From assembly GCF_017743735.1 (NCBI RefSeq), contig NZ_JAGHRO010000001.1:62001-126000 (forward strand): a DNA stretch of 64,000 nucleotides, given 5' to 3'. Below are positions 55,951 to 64,000 of the stretch, piece by piece. The stretch comes from Shimia sp. R9_2 (GTDB taxonomy: Bacteria > Pseudomonadota > Alphaproteobacteria > Rhodobacterales > Rhodobacteraceae). Below the pieces are notes generated by a model that saw only the letters and a list, made by a program, of their open reading frames with translations, was not told the DNA's origin and ran no database searches. A program made the position numbers and the translations under genes. Position 1 is the stretch's first letter. Each line of letters opens with the position of its first letter.

Positions 55951-57216
55951 ATGACCACTATCTATGAGCGCCGCGCGCGGCTTTTGGGGCCGCATATGAC
56001 CACCTTTTACAAAGAGCCGGTGCATGTGGCCCGTGGCGAGGGTGTCTATCTCTGGGATACGGACGGGCGGCAGTATCTGGATTGCTACAACAACGTGCCG
56101 CATGTGGGCCATAGCCACCCCAAGGTGGTGGAGGCGATTGCCTCACAGGCGGCGGTGCTGAACACGCACACGCGCTATGTGCATGACGGGATTGTGGAGT
56201 ATGGCGAGGCGCTGACCGCCAAGTTTGACCATGATCTGGACAGTATGGTGATGGTCTGTTCCGGCTCTGAGGCCAATGATGTGGCGCTGCGTATGGCGCA
56301 GGCGATGACCGGCAAGACCGGGGTGATCACCACCGACAACACCTATCACGGCAACACCACGGCGGTGAGCCAGCTCAACACCTCCAAAGTGCCGATTGGC
56401 GGCTTTCAGGCGCATGTGCAGCGCGCCCCGGCGCCGGACAATATGATGCCGCCCGGCGGCACCCGCGACGGACAGGCGGCGGCCTTTGCCGAAGGGGTGA
56501 AACAGGCGATTGCCACATTGGAAGAGAACGGCCACGGGGTCTCGGCGCTGATTGTTTGCCCCTACTTTGCCAACGAAGGCTTCCCGACGCTGGAGGCGGG
56601 TTTTCTGGATGAGGCGATTGCGCTGGTGCGTGCGGCGGGGGGGATCATCATTGCCGATGAGGTGCAGCCGGGCTTTGGCCGGATTGGCAGCCATTGGTGG
56701 GGCCATCAGAAGCTGAATTTCGCGCCTGACATCGTGACGCTGGGCAAACCGATGGGCAACGGCCATCCGGTGGCGGCGGTGATCACGCGGCCGGAGATCC
56801 TGACCTGTTTTCAGGAGGGCTTCAAATATTTCAACACCTTTGGCGGCAACCCGGTGAGCGCGGCGGCGGCGATGGCGGTGCTGAACGTGATTGAGGATGA
56901 AAAGCTGGTGGAGAACGCCAGAGAGGTGGGCGCCTATGCGCTTGGCCTGTTGGGCGAGTTGCAAAAGCGCCATGATGTGATTGCCGATGTGCGCGGTTCG
57001 GGGCTGTTTTTCGGGGCCGAGTTGTGGCGGGACGGCAAGCCTGCGACTGCGCTCTGTGATGCGGTGGTGGAGGAGATGCGCCACACTGGGGTGCTGCTGC
57101 ACACCGAGGGGCGGTTTGACAACACGCTGAAGATCCGCCCGCCCTGTGTGTTCATCAAGGAAAACGCCGATCAGCTGGCGGAGGTGATGGATGCAGCGCT
57201 GGAGAAAGTGGCATGA
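55951..57216 (+). CDS. Class III PLP enzyme, phospho-lyase type (AGXT2L-like)
   Basis: 421 residues with the class III aminotransferase fold: PLP phosphate loop VCSGSEANDVALRMA, IIIADEVQPGFGR, Schiff-base Lys in VTLGKPMGNGHP. The chain reads like human PHYKPL/ETNPPL, which split phosphohydroxylysine or phosphoethanolamine into phosphate, ammonia and an aldehyde instead of transaminating. The next gene, a kinase, overlaps by ATGA, so the pair should phosphorylate and then cleave an amino-alcohol. GGAGAG precedes the start. Plain transaminase activity cannot be ruled out. Confidence 0.85.
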   Translation: MTTIYERRARLLGPHMTTFYKEPVHVARGEGVYLWDTDGRQYLDCYNNVPHVGHSHPKVVEAIASQAAVLNTHTRYVHDGIVEYGEALTAKFDHDLDSMVMVCSGSEANDVALRMAQAMTGKTGVITTDNTYHGNTTAVSQLNTSKVPIGGFQAHVQRAPAPDNMMPPGGTRDGQAAAFAEGVKQAIATLEENGHGVSALIVCPYFANEGFPTLEAGFLDEAIALVRAAGGIIIADEVQPGFGRIGSHWWGHQKLNFAPDIVTLGKPMGNGHPVAAVITRPEILTCFQEGFKYFNTFGGNPVSAAAAMAVLNVIEDEKLVENAREVGAYALGLLGELQKRHDVIADVRGSGLFFGAELWRDGKPATALCDAVVEEMRHTGVLLHTEGRFDNTLKIRPPCVFIKENADQLAEVMDAALEKVA

Positions 57217-58172
57217 CCGAAGCAGAGGCACTTAAGGCCGCACAGGACGCGCTGAAGGCTTGGGAGGTCACCGCGACACCACGGCTGATCAAGAACCGCG
57301 AGAACATCGTGCTGGAGGCCGAGGGGCCAGAGGGGCAGCGCGCCGCATTGCGCCTGCATCGGCCCGGCTATCAGAGCGATGATGCGATCCGCTCGGAACT
57401 CTGGTGGTCAGAGGCGCTGGTGGCGGCGGGCATGACCGTGCCGCAGCCGATCCGCACATTGGACGGTGAGGTTCTGGCGACAGGTGGCGCGCGGGTGGCC
57501 TCGCTGGTGACTTGGCTGGACGGCGAGCCGCTGGGCGAAGGTGGCGTGCCGCTGGCGATGCCCCCTGCCGAGCAGGAGGCCCTGCATGAAGCGCTGGGGG
57601 CAGAATTGGCGCGGCTGCATATGGTCAGTGATGACATGGCCCGCCCGGAGGCCTTTGAGCGCGCGACAATGGATCTCGAGGCGCTGTTGGGGCCGGATCC
57701 GGCCTGGGGGCGGTATTGGGAGAACCCAAGCCTGACGGAAGCGGAATCTGCAGAGCTGCGCGAGGCTGGCGCAGAGCTGCGTGAGGTGATTGCCAAGCAC
57801 GCCGAACAGGGTGGGGATTTTGGCCTGATCCATGCGGATGCGCTGCGGGAAAATGTGCTGCAACAGGGCGATCAGGTGCGGCTGATTGATTTTGACGACG
57901 GTGTGTTTGGCTTTCGCATGTATGAGCTGGGCGTGCAGATGTCGCAAAACTGGGATCAGCCCAACCGCGAAGAGCTGGGCGCGGCGCTATTGCGGGGCTA
58001 TGCCACTGTGAGGGCGCTGCCGGAACGGGCAGAAGACCTGCTTGAGGCCTTCACATTGATGCGCGGGCTGGCCAGCTGTGGCTGGACCAACGGGCGGTAT
58101 GCGGATGATGATCCGGCGGTGCGGGGCTATGCAGAACGCGCGCTAGAGATGGCACGGCGGTGGCGGGGCTGA
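57213..58172 (+). CDS. APH-fold kinase, likely amino-alcohol/hydroxylysine kinase-like
   Basis: 319 residues with an aminoglycoside-phosphotransferase fold: catalytic loop with H and D in GLIHADALRENVL, and metal-binding D in VRLIDFDDG. It resembles the group of homoserine/hydroxylysine (AGPHD1) kinases rather than antibiotic resistance enzymes. The 4-bp overlap with the phospho-lyase gene suggests it makes that enzyme's phospho-substrate. It ends 75 bp before the convergent pncB, at the 64-bp palindrome. Confidence 0.82.
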   Translation: MTEAEALKAAQDALKAWEVTATPRLIKNRENIVLEAEGPEGQRAALRLHRPGYQSDDAIRSELWWSEALVAAGMTVPQPIRTLDGEVLATGGARVASLVTWLDGEPLGEGGVPLAMPPAEQEALHEALGAELARLHMVSDDMARPEAFERATMDLEALLGPDPAWGRYWENPSLTEAESAELREAGAELREVIAKHAEQGGDFGLIHADALRENVLQQGDQVRLIDFDDGVFGFRMYELGVQMSQNWDQPNREELGAALLRGYATVRALPERAEDLLEAFTLMRGLASCGWTNGRYADDDPAVRGYAERALEMARRWRG

Positions 58173-58187
58173 GCGGCCCCTGCCCCC

Positions 58188-58251
58188 TTAGGCTCAGAAC
58201 CCATTGATGTTTTGACACCGGTGCGGAAAAATTAATGGGTCCTGAGCCTAA
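58188..58251. repeat. 64-bp palindromic element at the kinase/pncB junction
   Basis: TTAGGCTCAG-a-ACCCATT (58188-58205) pairs with AATGGGT-c-CTGAGCCTAA (58234-58251): 17 of 18 pairs, with a 28-nt loop holding ACCGGT. Its right arm contains the pncB stop codon (TAG on the minus strand). The form suits a small non-autonomous mobile element or a bidirectional terminator; no second copy was noticed in this window. Confidence 0.7.
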
Positions 58252-59540
58252 ACAATCACGTCCATCTTATCCTGTTCCCCAACGCTGAAGACGCGTTTGT
58301 AGCGGTCGATCTCTTCTTGTGGCCCCATCGCTTTGTTGGGGTTGTCAGAGAGTTTGACCGTGGGGCGGCCGTCTGCCTTGATCGCCTTGCAGACCAGTGA
58401 GAACGGCGCGAGGCCGTCATCCGGGGTGAGGCCGCGGAAATCATTGGTGAGCAGGGTGCCCCAGCCGAAGGACACACGCGCGCGGCCGGCGAACTGGTTG
58501 TGCAGTTCGACAATCTTGTCGGTGTCCAGACCATCAGAGAAAATGATGAGCTTCTTGGTGGGGTCTTCGCCACGCTCTTTCCACCAGCGGATCGCGGTTT
58601 CCGCGCCGGAGGCCGGATCGCCGCTGTCGATGCGAATGCCGGTCCAGCCTGCGAGCCAATCGGGCGCGCGCTTCAGGAAGCCTTCGGTGCCATAGGTGTC
58701 TGGCAGGATGATGCGCAGGTTGCCGTCGTGCTCCTCATGCCAGTCTTCCAGCACCTGATAGGGCGCGTGGGCCAGCTCTGCGTCGGAGTTGGCCAGCGCG
58801 GAGAAGACCATGGGCATTTCATGGGCGTTGGTGCCGATGGCCTCCAGATCGCGTTTCATGGCGATCAGGCAGTTGGAAGTGCCGATGAATTTGTCGCCCA
58901 GCCCCTCGCCCATGGCCTGCACACACCAATCCTGCCAGAGGTAGGAGTGTCGGCGGCGGGTGCCAAAATCGGCGATGCGCAGATCAGGCAGCGCGCGCAG
59001 CTGTTCGATCTTTTCCCAGAGCTTGGTCATGGCGCGGGCATAGAGCACCTGCACCTCAAATTTGCGCATATCATTCAGCACGGCACGGCCACGCAGCTCC
59101 ATCAGCACCGCAAGGGCGGGGATTTCCCAGAGCATGACCTCATGCCATTTGCCCTCAAAGGTCAGCTCATATTGGCCGTCGCGCTTTTCCAGATGGTAAT
59201 CCGGCAGGCGCATGTTCTCAAACCACTCCATGAAGTCAGAGCGGAACATCTGGCGTTTGCCGTAGAAGGTATTGCCGCGCAGGAAGGTGCTTTCCCCACG
59301 AGAGAGCGACAGCGACTGGATGTGATCAAGCTGTTCGCGCAGCTCTCCTTCGTCGATGAGGTCGGCAAGCCGCACTTTGGAGGAGCGGTTGATCAGGCTG
59401 AAGGTGACATGGGCATCAGGGCGATTGCGGAAAATCGACTGACACATCAGCAACTTGTAAAAGTCGTTGTCGATCAGAGACCGCACAATCGGGTCGATCT
59501 TCCATTTGTGGTTCCAGACGCGCGTAGCGATATCGACCAT
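58248..59540 (-). CDS. pncB: Nicotinate phosphoribosyltransferase PncB
   Basis: 430 residues containing FGTRRRHSYLWQDWC, with the active-site His, and LAGWTGIRIDSGDPASGAE, KLIIFSDGLDTDKIVEL and FGWGTLLTNDFRG, the phosphate/PRPP blocks. It joins nicotinate to PRPP with ATP use in the Preiss-Handler NAD salvage route. The last codons and the stop lie in the palindrome. Together with pncA (61975-62571, same strand) it gives the two salvage steps from nicotinamide. A hybrid kinase lies between them. Confidence 0.95.
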   Translation of the reverse strand: MVDIATRVWNHKWKIDPIVRSLIDNDFYKLLMCQSIFRNRPDAHVTFSLINRSSKVRLADLIDEGELREQLDHIQSLSLSRGESTFLRGNTFYGKRQMFRSDFMEWFENMRLPDYHLEKRDGQYELTFEGKWHEVMLWEIPALAVLMELRGRAVLNDMRKFEVQVLYARAMTKLWEKIEQLRALPDLRIADFGTRRRHSYLWQDWCVQAMGEGLGDKFIGTSNCLIAMKRDLEAIGTNAHEMPMVFSALANSDAELAHAPYQVLEDWHEEHDGNLRIILPDTYGTEGFLKRAPDWLAGWTGIRIDSGDPASGAETAIRWWKERGEDPTKKLIIFSDGLDTDKIVELHNQFAGRARVSFGWGTLLTNDFRGLTPDDGLAPFSLVCKAIKADGRPTVKLSDNPNKAMGPQEEIDRYKRVFSVGEQDKMDVIV

Positions 59541-59593
59541 CTTTGCCGGCCCTCAAGTTCATATAGTGTGCTGTTGATACCGAGAATTGCGGG

Positions 59594-59630
59594 GCGCTCC
59601 AAGCCCATAAGCGTTTGAGGCTTGGGGCGC
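59594..59630. repeat. Inverted repeat between hybrid kinase and pncB
   Basis: GCGCTCCAAGCC (59594-59605) and GGCTTGGGGCGC (59619-59630) form a 12-bp stem with one G-T pair and a 13-nt loop. No T run. It lies just downstream of the hybrid-kinase stop and upstream of pncB, so it may end or stabilise the kinase transcript. Confidence 0.45.
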
Positions 59631-59668
59631 AGCGTTGGAGGGAGCACTGGGCAGGTCTTTGGGCGGGA

Positions 59669-61906
59669 CTAGGCGTCCAGTGGCTGAGAGCCGCGCGCCC
59701 GCAGGATATTGGCGAGTGTGTCCAACAACTCGGCCCGGCGCAGAGGCTTGCTCAGGAAGTCATCCATGCCCGCCTCAATGCAGGCCGCGCGGTCGCTGCT
59801 GTAAGCGTTGGCGGTGATGGCCACGATCTTGGGCTGTGTAATGCTGAGACGGCGGATTTCGCGGGTGGCATCAAGGCCATCCATCACCGGCATGGACATG
59901 TCCATCAGCACGATGTCAGGCTCCTCGGAAATGACTTGCACAACCGCCTCAGAGCCATCCCCAGCCACATAGAGACGCAGGGGCAGGTCTTTCAACATCT
60001 TCTTGATCAGCAGCTGATTGGTGCGATTGTCCTCTGCCAGAAGGACTTTCACCCCCTCAAACAGGCTCTTATCAAGGCCCGATTGTGCCGAATCCTGTAT
60101 GATGTCGGGGGCGCGTGCCGAGGGGATGGCCACATTGATGGTGAAACAGGAGCCAACGCCCAGCGTGCTGGTGGCGGTTACATCCCCGCCCATCATGCGC
60201 GCGAGCTGCCGAGAAATTGCCAAGCCAAGACCGGTGCCACCAAATTGGCGGGTGGTATCCTTGTCGGCCTGCTCAAACTGTTCAAACACATGCGGGAGCC
60301 GGTTGGTCGAAATGCCGATGCCTGTGTCCGTGACCTGAATGGTCAGGCCATCGCCCCCTTCACTTTGCGCCACTTCGACACTAACACTGCCAAATTCGGT
60401 GAATTTGATGGCGTTGCCGATCACGTTCAGCAAGATCTGGCGCAGACGCCCGTGATCACCCCACAAAAACTGGCGCAGGTCGTCCTGTATGTGGACATTG
60501 AGTGACAGATTTCGAGCATCGGCCTGCGGCTGTAGCAGGTTCACAATATCCTGAATGAGCGCCTTCAAATCAAAGCGGGACGGGTTGATCGCCATGCTGC
60601 CGCTTTGCAGTTTTGAGTAGTCAAGAATATCGTTGATGATCGTCAGCAGCGCCTCAGAAGAGTGGCGGATGGTCTGCACATAGAGCGCCTGTTCCGGCTC
60701 CAAATTCGCATCAGACAGCAGATCCGCCATGCCAATGATGCCATTCATCGGTGTGCGGATTTCATGACTCATATTGGCGAGGAAGATGGTTTTGGCCTGC
60801 TCCCCTATTTCTGCGGCGCGTTTGGCCTCCGCCAGCTCTCGTTCATTCTGTTTCTGCAGCGTGATGTCGCGCTCAATGGAGACGCAGATTTCCAGCTCGC
60901 CTTTTTCGTCAAACACCGGGGCCACATTGCTTTCAACCCAATATGCCTCTCCGGATTTGGTGTAGTTCATATTGACTTTGCGGGCGGTCCGGCCAGCCAT
61001 AATGCTCTCGCGCAAGCTGGCCTCCGCCTCGGGATCAGAGGCTGGGCCGTATTGGAACTCCGAAGGCCGCCGCCCCAACACCTCTTCCAACGCGTAGCCC
61101 GAGCGTTTGGTGAAGGCAGGGTTGGCCCAGAGGATGCAGGCGTCTTTATCCAGCATCAAAACACCTTCGGCGGCGTTTTCCGGGATGGAGAGAAGACGCC
61201 GTGTTTCCCGCTGTTGCGCCAGCAAAGAGGCGTTGGCCTTGGCAAGCGCCAGCGCCTGTTCGATCTGCTGGCGTTTTTGCTGCAAATCGCCAAAGCGGAC
61301 CTTGGTGACATAGTTCACAAAGGGCAGCATCGCATATGCCACCAGCAGTGTGGCGCAGATATTGATAAGGAGCGGCACGCCCTCCTGTCGCCCAGTGTAA
61401 ATGTCGCTGAGAAACAGCAGCACAATGGCAAGGCCAAAGACCACAATACGTACCGTCGCTGCAGCGCGGTGGTAAGAATACGCCATGATCGCGTTGATAG
61501 ACGCCGCAATGAGATAGCTGAGGCAGAGCAACAGCCCGACTTCGCCCGGCAGGGATGTCCACATCACGGAAACAAAAACCGCGAGACCCGCCGCCTGAGC
61601 AAAGGCGCTGAGAGTGGACAGGCGTTCGATGCGCTGGATCGACACCCCGGCTTTCAGACGTGCCTTGATTTTGCGTAGAATCAGCAGGTCGATCGCATCT
61701 CCGACAAGTGCGGCGGCGAGTGCTGTGAGACCCAGTTGGAGAGATGCAGCCGCCATAATCAAGGTTGCACCAAGAACCTCGACCACCAGCCGGCTGGTCG
61801 CGTAGCGGCGTCGGCCGCGCGCATAGCGCTGCAATCTACCAGACCGAGTGTTTTTCCGGTCAAATGCTGCGAGCGCCTGCCTCAGTTCCAATATACCCGC
61901 TGACAT
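59669..61906 (-). CDS. Membrane hybrid sensor histidine kinase with receiver domain
   Basis: 745 residues: about six membrane helices (about 39-200), PAS/PAC (about 238-350), HisKA with H381 (MSHEIRTPMNGI), HATPase (DTGIGISTN, FGGTGLGLAI) and a receiver with D669 (IVLMDMSMPVMDG) and K in FLSKPL. It is close in layout to the kinase at 17396 (same helix block and same receiver wording), so they are paralogues. Lies between pncB and pncA; that may mean a role linked to NAD status, or simple adjacency. Signal unknown. Confidence 0.87.
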   Translation of the reverse strand: MSAGILELRQALAAFDRKNTRSGRLQRYARGRRRYATSRLVVEVLGATLIMAAASLQLGLTALAAALVGDAIDLLILRKIKARLKAGVSIQRIERLSTLSAFAQAAGLAVFVSVMWTSLPGEVGLLLCLSYLIAASINAIMAYSYHRAAATVRIVVFGLAIVLLFLSDIYTGRQEGVPLLINICATLLVAYAMLPFVNYVTKVRFGDLQQKRQQIEQALALAKANASLLAQQRETRRLLSIPENAAEGVLMLDKDACILWANPAFTKRSGYALEEVLGRRPSEFQYGPASDPEAEASLRESIMAGRTARKVNMNYTKSGEAYWVESNVAPVFDEKGELEICVSIERDITLQKQNERELAEAKRAAEIGEQAKTIFLANMSHEIRTPMNGIIGMADLLSDANLEPEQALYVQTIRHSSEALLTIINDILDYSKLQSGSMAINPSRFDLKALIQDIVNLLQPQADARNLSLNVHIQDDLRQFLWGDHGRLRQILLNVIGNAIKFTEFGSVSVEVAQSEGGDGLTIQVTDTGIGISTNRLPHVFEQFEQADKDTTRQFGGTGLGLAISRQLARMMGGDVTATSTLGVGSCFTINVAIPSARAPDIIQDSAQSGLDKSLFEGVKVLLAEDNRTNQLLIKKMLKDLPLRLYVAGDGSEAVVQVISEEPDIVLMDMSMPVMDGLDATREIRRLSITQPKIVAITANAYSSDRAACIEAGMDDFLSKPLRRAELLDTLANILRARGSQPLDA

Positions 61907-61974
61907 ACGCTTACTCCCAAAGGCAACGTATTATGCGTGGCGGTAAAAGGTTAATAAATTTCAAATCGTTAATG

Positions 61975-62571
61975 CTATATAAGAGACACACCAATAGATT
62001 GTAGTGTATTCCGAGCGGAGGCTAAAGATCCATCTAAATCAATGCCGCGACAAAGTGCCTCTTCCACCGTGACATCAAAGCCCAAACGCGCGGCATCCTG
62101 TGCCGAAAAATTCACACAGAAATCCGTGGCCAGCCCCACCAGTGTCAGCGCGGTAACGCCGCGGGTGCGCAGGTAGCCTTCAAGCCCGGTTGGGGTGGTC
62201 TGGTCGTTTTCAAAGAAAGCGGAATAGCTGTCGATGGCCGGATTCATGCCTTTGCGGATGATCAGATCGGCCCGATCAACATCCAGCCCGTCATGAAACG
62301 CCGCGCCTGCGCTGCCCTGCACGCAGTGATCCGGCCACAGCACCTGCGGGCCATAGGGCATCTCGATCAGATTATAAGGCGCTTTATCTGCGTGGCTGCT
62401 GGCAAAGGAGGAATGGCCTGCGGGATGCCAATCCTGTGTCAGCACCACCGTGTCAAAGGCGGCCATCCGTGCGTTGATGCCTGCCACGATCAGGTCACCT
62501 TCGGGCACCGCCAATGCGCCGCCGGGGCAAAAGTCGTTCTGGACATCGATCACGATCAGGGCGCTGGACAT
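61975..62571 (-). CDS. pncA: Nicotinamidase PncA
   Basis: 198 residues with catalytic Asp in IDVQNDFCPGGALAVPEGD, metal-binding QDWHPAGHSSFA and Cys in LATDFCVNFSAQDA, the Asp-Lys-Cys triad of isochorismatase-like nicotinamidases (Lys in IIRKGMNP). It turns nicotinamide to nicotinate for PncB. GAGGAGAGAG lies before the ATG. The downstream hybrid kinase begins about 70 bp later. Confidence 0.94.
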   Translation of the reverse strand: MSSALIVIDVQNDFCPGGALAVPEGDLIVAGINARMAAFDTVVLTQDWHPAGHSSFASSHADKAPYNLIEMPYGPQVLWPDHCVQGSAGAAFHDGLDVDRADLIIRKGMNPAIDSYSAFFENDQTTPTGLEGYLRTRGVTALTLVGLATDFCVNFSAQDAARLGFDVTVEEALCRGIDLDGSLASARNTLQSIGVSLI

Positions 62572-62698
62572 GGCTCTCTCCTCAGGTTTGCGCGCAATCT
62601 GACGAAGCCTGCACGTAAGGTCAATGAAAGCGCGGCGTCAGAGGGAATCAGAGAGCCTCAGCAGGGATGTGTGAAACGCCGGTGGGCCGCTGGCGCGC

Positions 62699-63562
62699 TT
62701 ATTCGGCGGCCAGATCCTGCTCCGGTGCCGCGCCGATCTCGGAGATCTCTGCAATGACACTCCGCAGCCGTGTGCGGAAGCTGTCGAACTCCGGCAGCGG
62801 CTCGATCCGCGCCTCATCCATATAGAGCGCGCGGTCAATCTCGACCTGAATAGCGTGCTGGCGGCGGTGCGGGCGGCCGTATTGCTGGGTCACATAGGCG
62901 CCGGCAAAAGGCGTGTTGCGCGACACGGTGAAACCCGCGCGCACAAAGGCGGCCTCGATCCGGTCCACGATCTCCACATCCGCAGCCGCGCCAAAGCGAT
63001 CGCCAAGCACGATCTCGGGCGCATTACCGCTGCGGCGGGCGGCTCCGGCGACGGCCTCATGGGGCATGGAGTGGCAATCAATGAGAATCGCTTCGCCAAA
63101 TTGATTGTGCGCGGCGGCGAGGAGATTCGTAAGCGCGCGGTGATAGGGCCGCCAGTAGTGCTCCACCCTGTGATCGGCCTCAGCACGACTCATTTTGCCG
63201 TGATAGATCGCCCGCCCATTGGCCACCACGCGGGGAATCACCCCAAGTCCGGAGGCGACTCGCGGATTGTGGCCCACCTTGCGCACGCCTTGGATCAGCG
63301 CAGGATCAAGTTCTTCGGCCGCGCGGTTGAGATCCAGCAATGCGCGGGGGGCATTGGCCACCAGAAACGGCGCGCCAAAGCACGGGGCATCCGCAAACAG
63401 CTGATCCACAAAGGCATCCTCTGAAGAGCGAATCGTATGCGCGTTGAGCAGGGAACGCCGGATAAACCACTCAGGATAGTCATTGCCGCTGTGCGGAGAG
63501 GCAAAAACCACCGATGTCCGGCATGATTCAGGGGCAAAAATGTGATAAGCCTGCGTTTGCAT
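62699..63562 (-). CDS. N-formylglutamate amidohydrolase family protein
   Basis: 287 residues with SPHSGNDYPEWF, NAPRALLDLNRAAEELDP and LIDCHSMP, the FGase zinc/His set. Members hydrolyse N-formylglutamate at the end of the formimino branch of histidine degradation, or N-formyl-aspartate-type compounds. No other hut gene lies near, so its pathway role is uncertain. CAGGAGAG precedes the start. Confidence 0.88.
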   Translation of the reverse strand: MQTQAYHIFAPESCRTSVVFASPHSGNDYPEWFIRRSLLNAHTIRSSEDAFVDQLFADAPCFGAPFLVANAPRALLDLNRAAEELDPALIQGVRKVGHNPRVASGLGVIPRVVANGRAIYHGKMSRAEADHRVEHYWRPYHRALTNLLAAAHNQFGEAILIDCHSMPHEAVAGAARRSGNAPEIVLGDRFGAAADVEIVDRIEAAFVRAGFTVSRNTPFAGAYVTQQYGRPHRRQHAIQVEIDRALYMDEARIEPLPEFDSFRTRLRSVIAEISEIGAAPEQDLAAE

Positions 63563-63616
63563 CGTCTCTCCTGTTCCAACAAATTATAGACGCAAAAATT
63601 ACTGTGCCAAAAGCCC

Positions 63617-63645
63617 TTGATCCCCCCCGCGACTCCTTTTATAGA
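63617..63645 (+). promoter_or_regulatory. Sigma70-type promoter of tRNA-Val
   Basis: TTGATC (63617-63622) and TATAGA (63640-63645) are 17 bp apart, ideal spacing, with the tRNA starting 65 nt after the -10 box. Confidence 0.7.
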
Positions 63646-63709
63646 AGCCGCCACCGGCGCGGATTTCCGCGCCCCTTTCATTAGGGGTCAGGACGTATAC
63701 GTCGGTAAA

Positions 63710-63784
63710 GGGCGATTAGCTCAGCGGTAGAGCACTTCGTTGACATCGAAGGGGTCACTGGTTCGATCCCAGTATCGCCCACCA
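63710..63784 (+). tRNA. tRNA-Val(GAC)
   Basis: 75 nt that fold as a full cloverleaf: acceptor GGGCGAT/ATCGCCC, anticodon stem CTTCG/CGAAG around loop TTGACAT (anticodon GAC, 63742-63744), T-arm ACTGG-TTCGATC-CCAGT, discriminator A and an encoded CCA. Read as valine, codon GUC/GUU. The D-arm GCTC...GAGC is present. Confidence 0.96.
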
Positions 63785-63795
63785 TGAATTCATCG

Positions 63796-63811
63796 CCTCT
63801 CTGAGGAGAGG
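63796..63811 (+). other. Small hairpin between tRNA-Val and rpmJ
   Basis: CCTCTC-tgag-GAGAGG is a perfect 6-bp stem without a T run. Probably a processing or leader hairpin rather than a terminator. Confidence 0.4.
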
Positions 63812-63860
63812 TCCCGTAACCCCAGGCGCAATGCAGCGCCGCGAAATGAGGAGAAGACCC

Positions 63861-63986
63861 ATGAAGGTCAAGAACTCGCTCCGCTCGCTCAAGAACCGGC
63901 ACCGTGATTGCCGCGTTGTGCGCCGCAAGGGCCGCGTTTACGTGATCAACAAGACCCAGCGTCGCTTCAAAGCACGTCAGGGCTAA
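63861..63986 (+). CDS. rpmJ: 50S ribosomal protein L36 (zinc-free type)
   Basis: 41 residues starting [20 protein letters not shown] and ending [13 protein letters not shown]36 binds 23S rRNA late in assembly. The zinc ribbon of the C+ form (CxxC...C...H) is missing; only one Cys remains, as in alphaproteobacterial copies. AGGAG is about 8 nt before the ATG. It follows tRNA-Val by 76 bp. Confidence 0.97.
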   Translation: MKVKNSLRSLKNRHRDCRVVRRKGRVYVINKTQRRFKARQG

Positions 63987-64000
63987 GTCGCAAGACTTGC

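Noticed and set aside
1..64000. CRISPR arrays, rRNA genes or prophage
   Set aside because: No regularly spaced repeats, rRNA segments or phage structural genes were noticed on reading.

Overview
The window reads as a chromosomal segment of an alphaproteobacterium of the Rhodobacteraceae (Roseobacter-type). Supporting signs are the 41-residue zinc-free L36 protein at the right edge, a Rhodobacterales-style motB-flgE-flgK-flgL-flgI block, a 2-aminoacyl-transferase-like THEM6 thioesterase, ArfB, and high GC with strong third-position bias over most of the sequence. No plasmid or phage replication gene is visible. The genus is inferred from general likeness, not from a search.

Layout. 1-1.8 kb: the 3' part of a TniQ-family transposition gene, so the window opens inside a mobile element. 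1.8-7.0 kb: two divergent gene sets that together rebuild the yjfIJKLMC group of E. coli (DUF2170, PspA, DUF2491, DUF350, DUF1190 and a glutathionylspermidine-synthase-like ATP-grasp ligase), plus a two-helix K+ channel with a C-terminal regulatory domain; this is a membrane/envelope stress module. 7.0-8.2 kb: sparse, less GC-rich, two small orphan ORFs. 8.3-10.1 kb: a chemoreceptor with a haem-type CxxCH motif. 10.3-12.4 kb: TetR regulator and DEDDh exonuclease facing a haloalkane dehalogenase across a palindrome. 12.5-19.7 kb: RND efflux operon (MarR-type regulator with a probable membrane helix, adaptor, pump) and a divergent hybrid kinase. 19.8-26.6 kb: outer-membrane barrel protein and flagellar operon. 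26.7-32.9 kb: PlsC acyltransferase and the TamA-TamB outer-membrane assembly pair.

32.9-37.3 kb: small regulatory units (TetR, MBL hydrolase facing a GlxA-type regulator, XRE-cupin regulator facing a thiolase). 37.4-47.3 kb: the pbpC / alpha-2-macroglobulin periplasmic defence pair and a soluble hybrid kinase. 47.3-55.1 kb: yaaA, recQ, yggT, thioesterase, MFS carrier, mepA, a phytase-like esterase and the queuosine-precursor transporter yhhQ, the last with a possible structured leader. 55.1-55.3 kb: a hairpin-rich, terminator-bounded stretch that may be a small RNA with an 18-codon ORF. 55.4-63.6 kb: arfB, a class III phospho-lyase/kinase pair, pncB and pncA flanking a third hybrid kinase, and N-formylglutamate amidohydrolase. 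The window closes with tRNA-Val(GAC) and rpmJ.

The genes that work together most clearly are the PspA/ATP-grasp/K+ channel module, the RND operon, the flagellar operon, tamAB, pbpC with alpha-2-macroglobulin, the kinase/phospho-lyase pair, and pncA with pncB in NAD salvage. The best candidates for undescribed biology are the hairpin-rich RNA region near 55.2 kb, the yhhQ leader, the 64-bp palindrome that supplies the pncB stop codon, and the membrane-anchored MarR protein.
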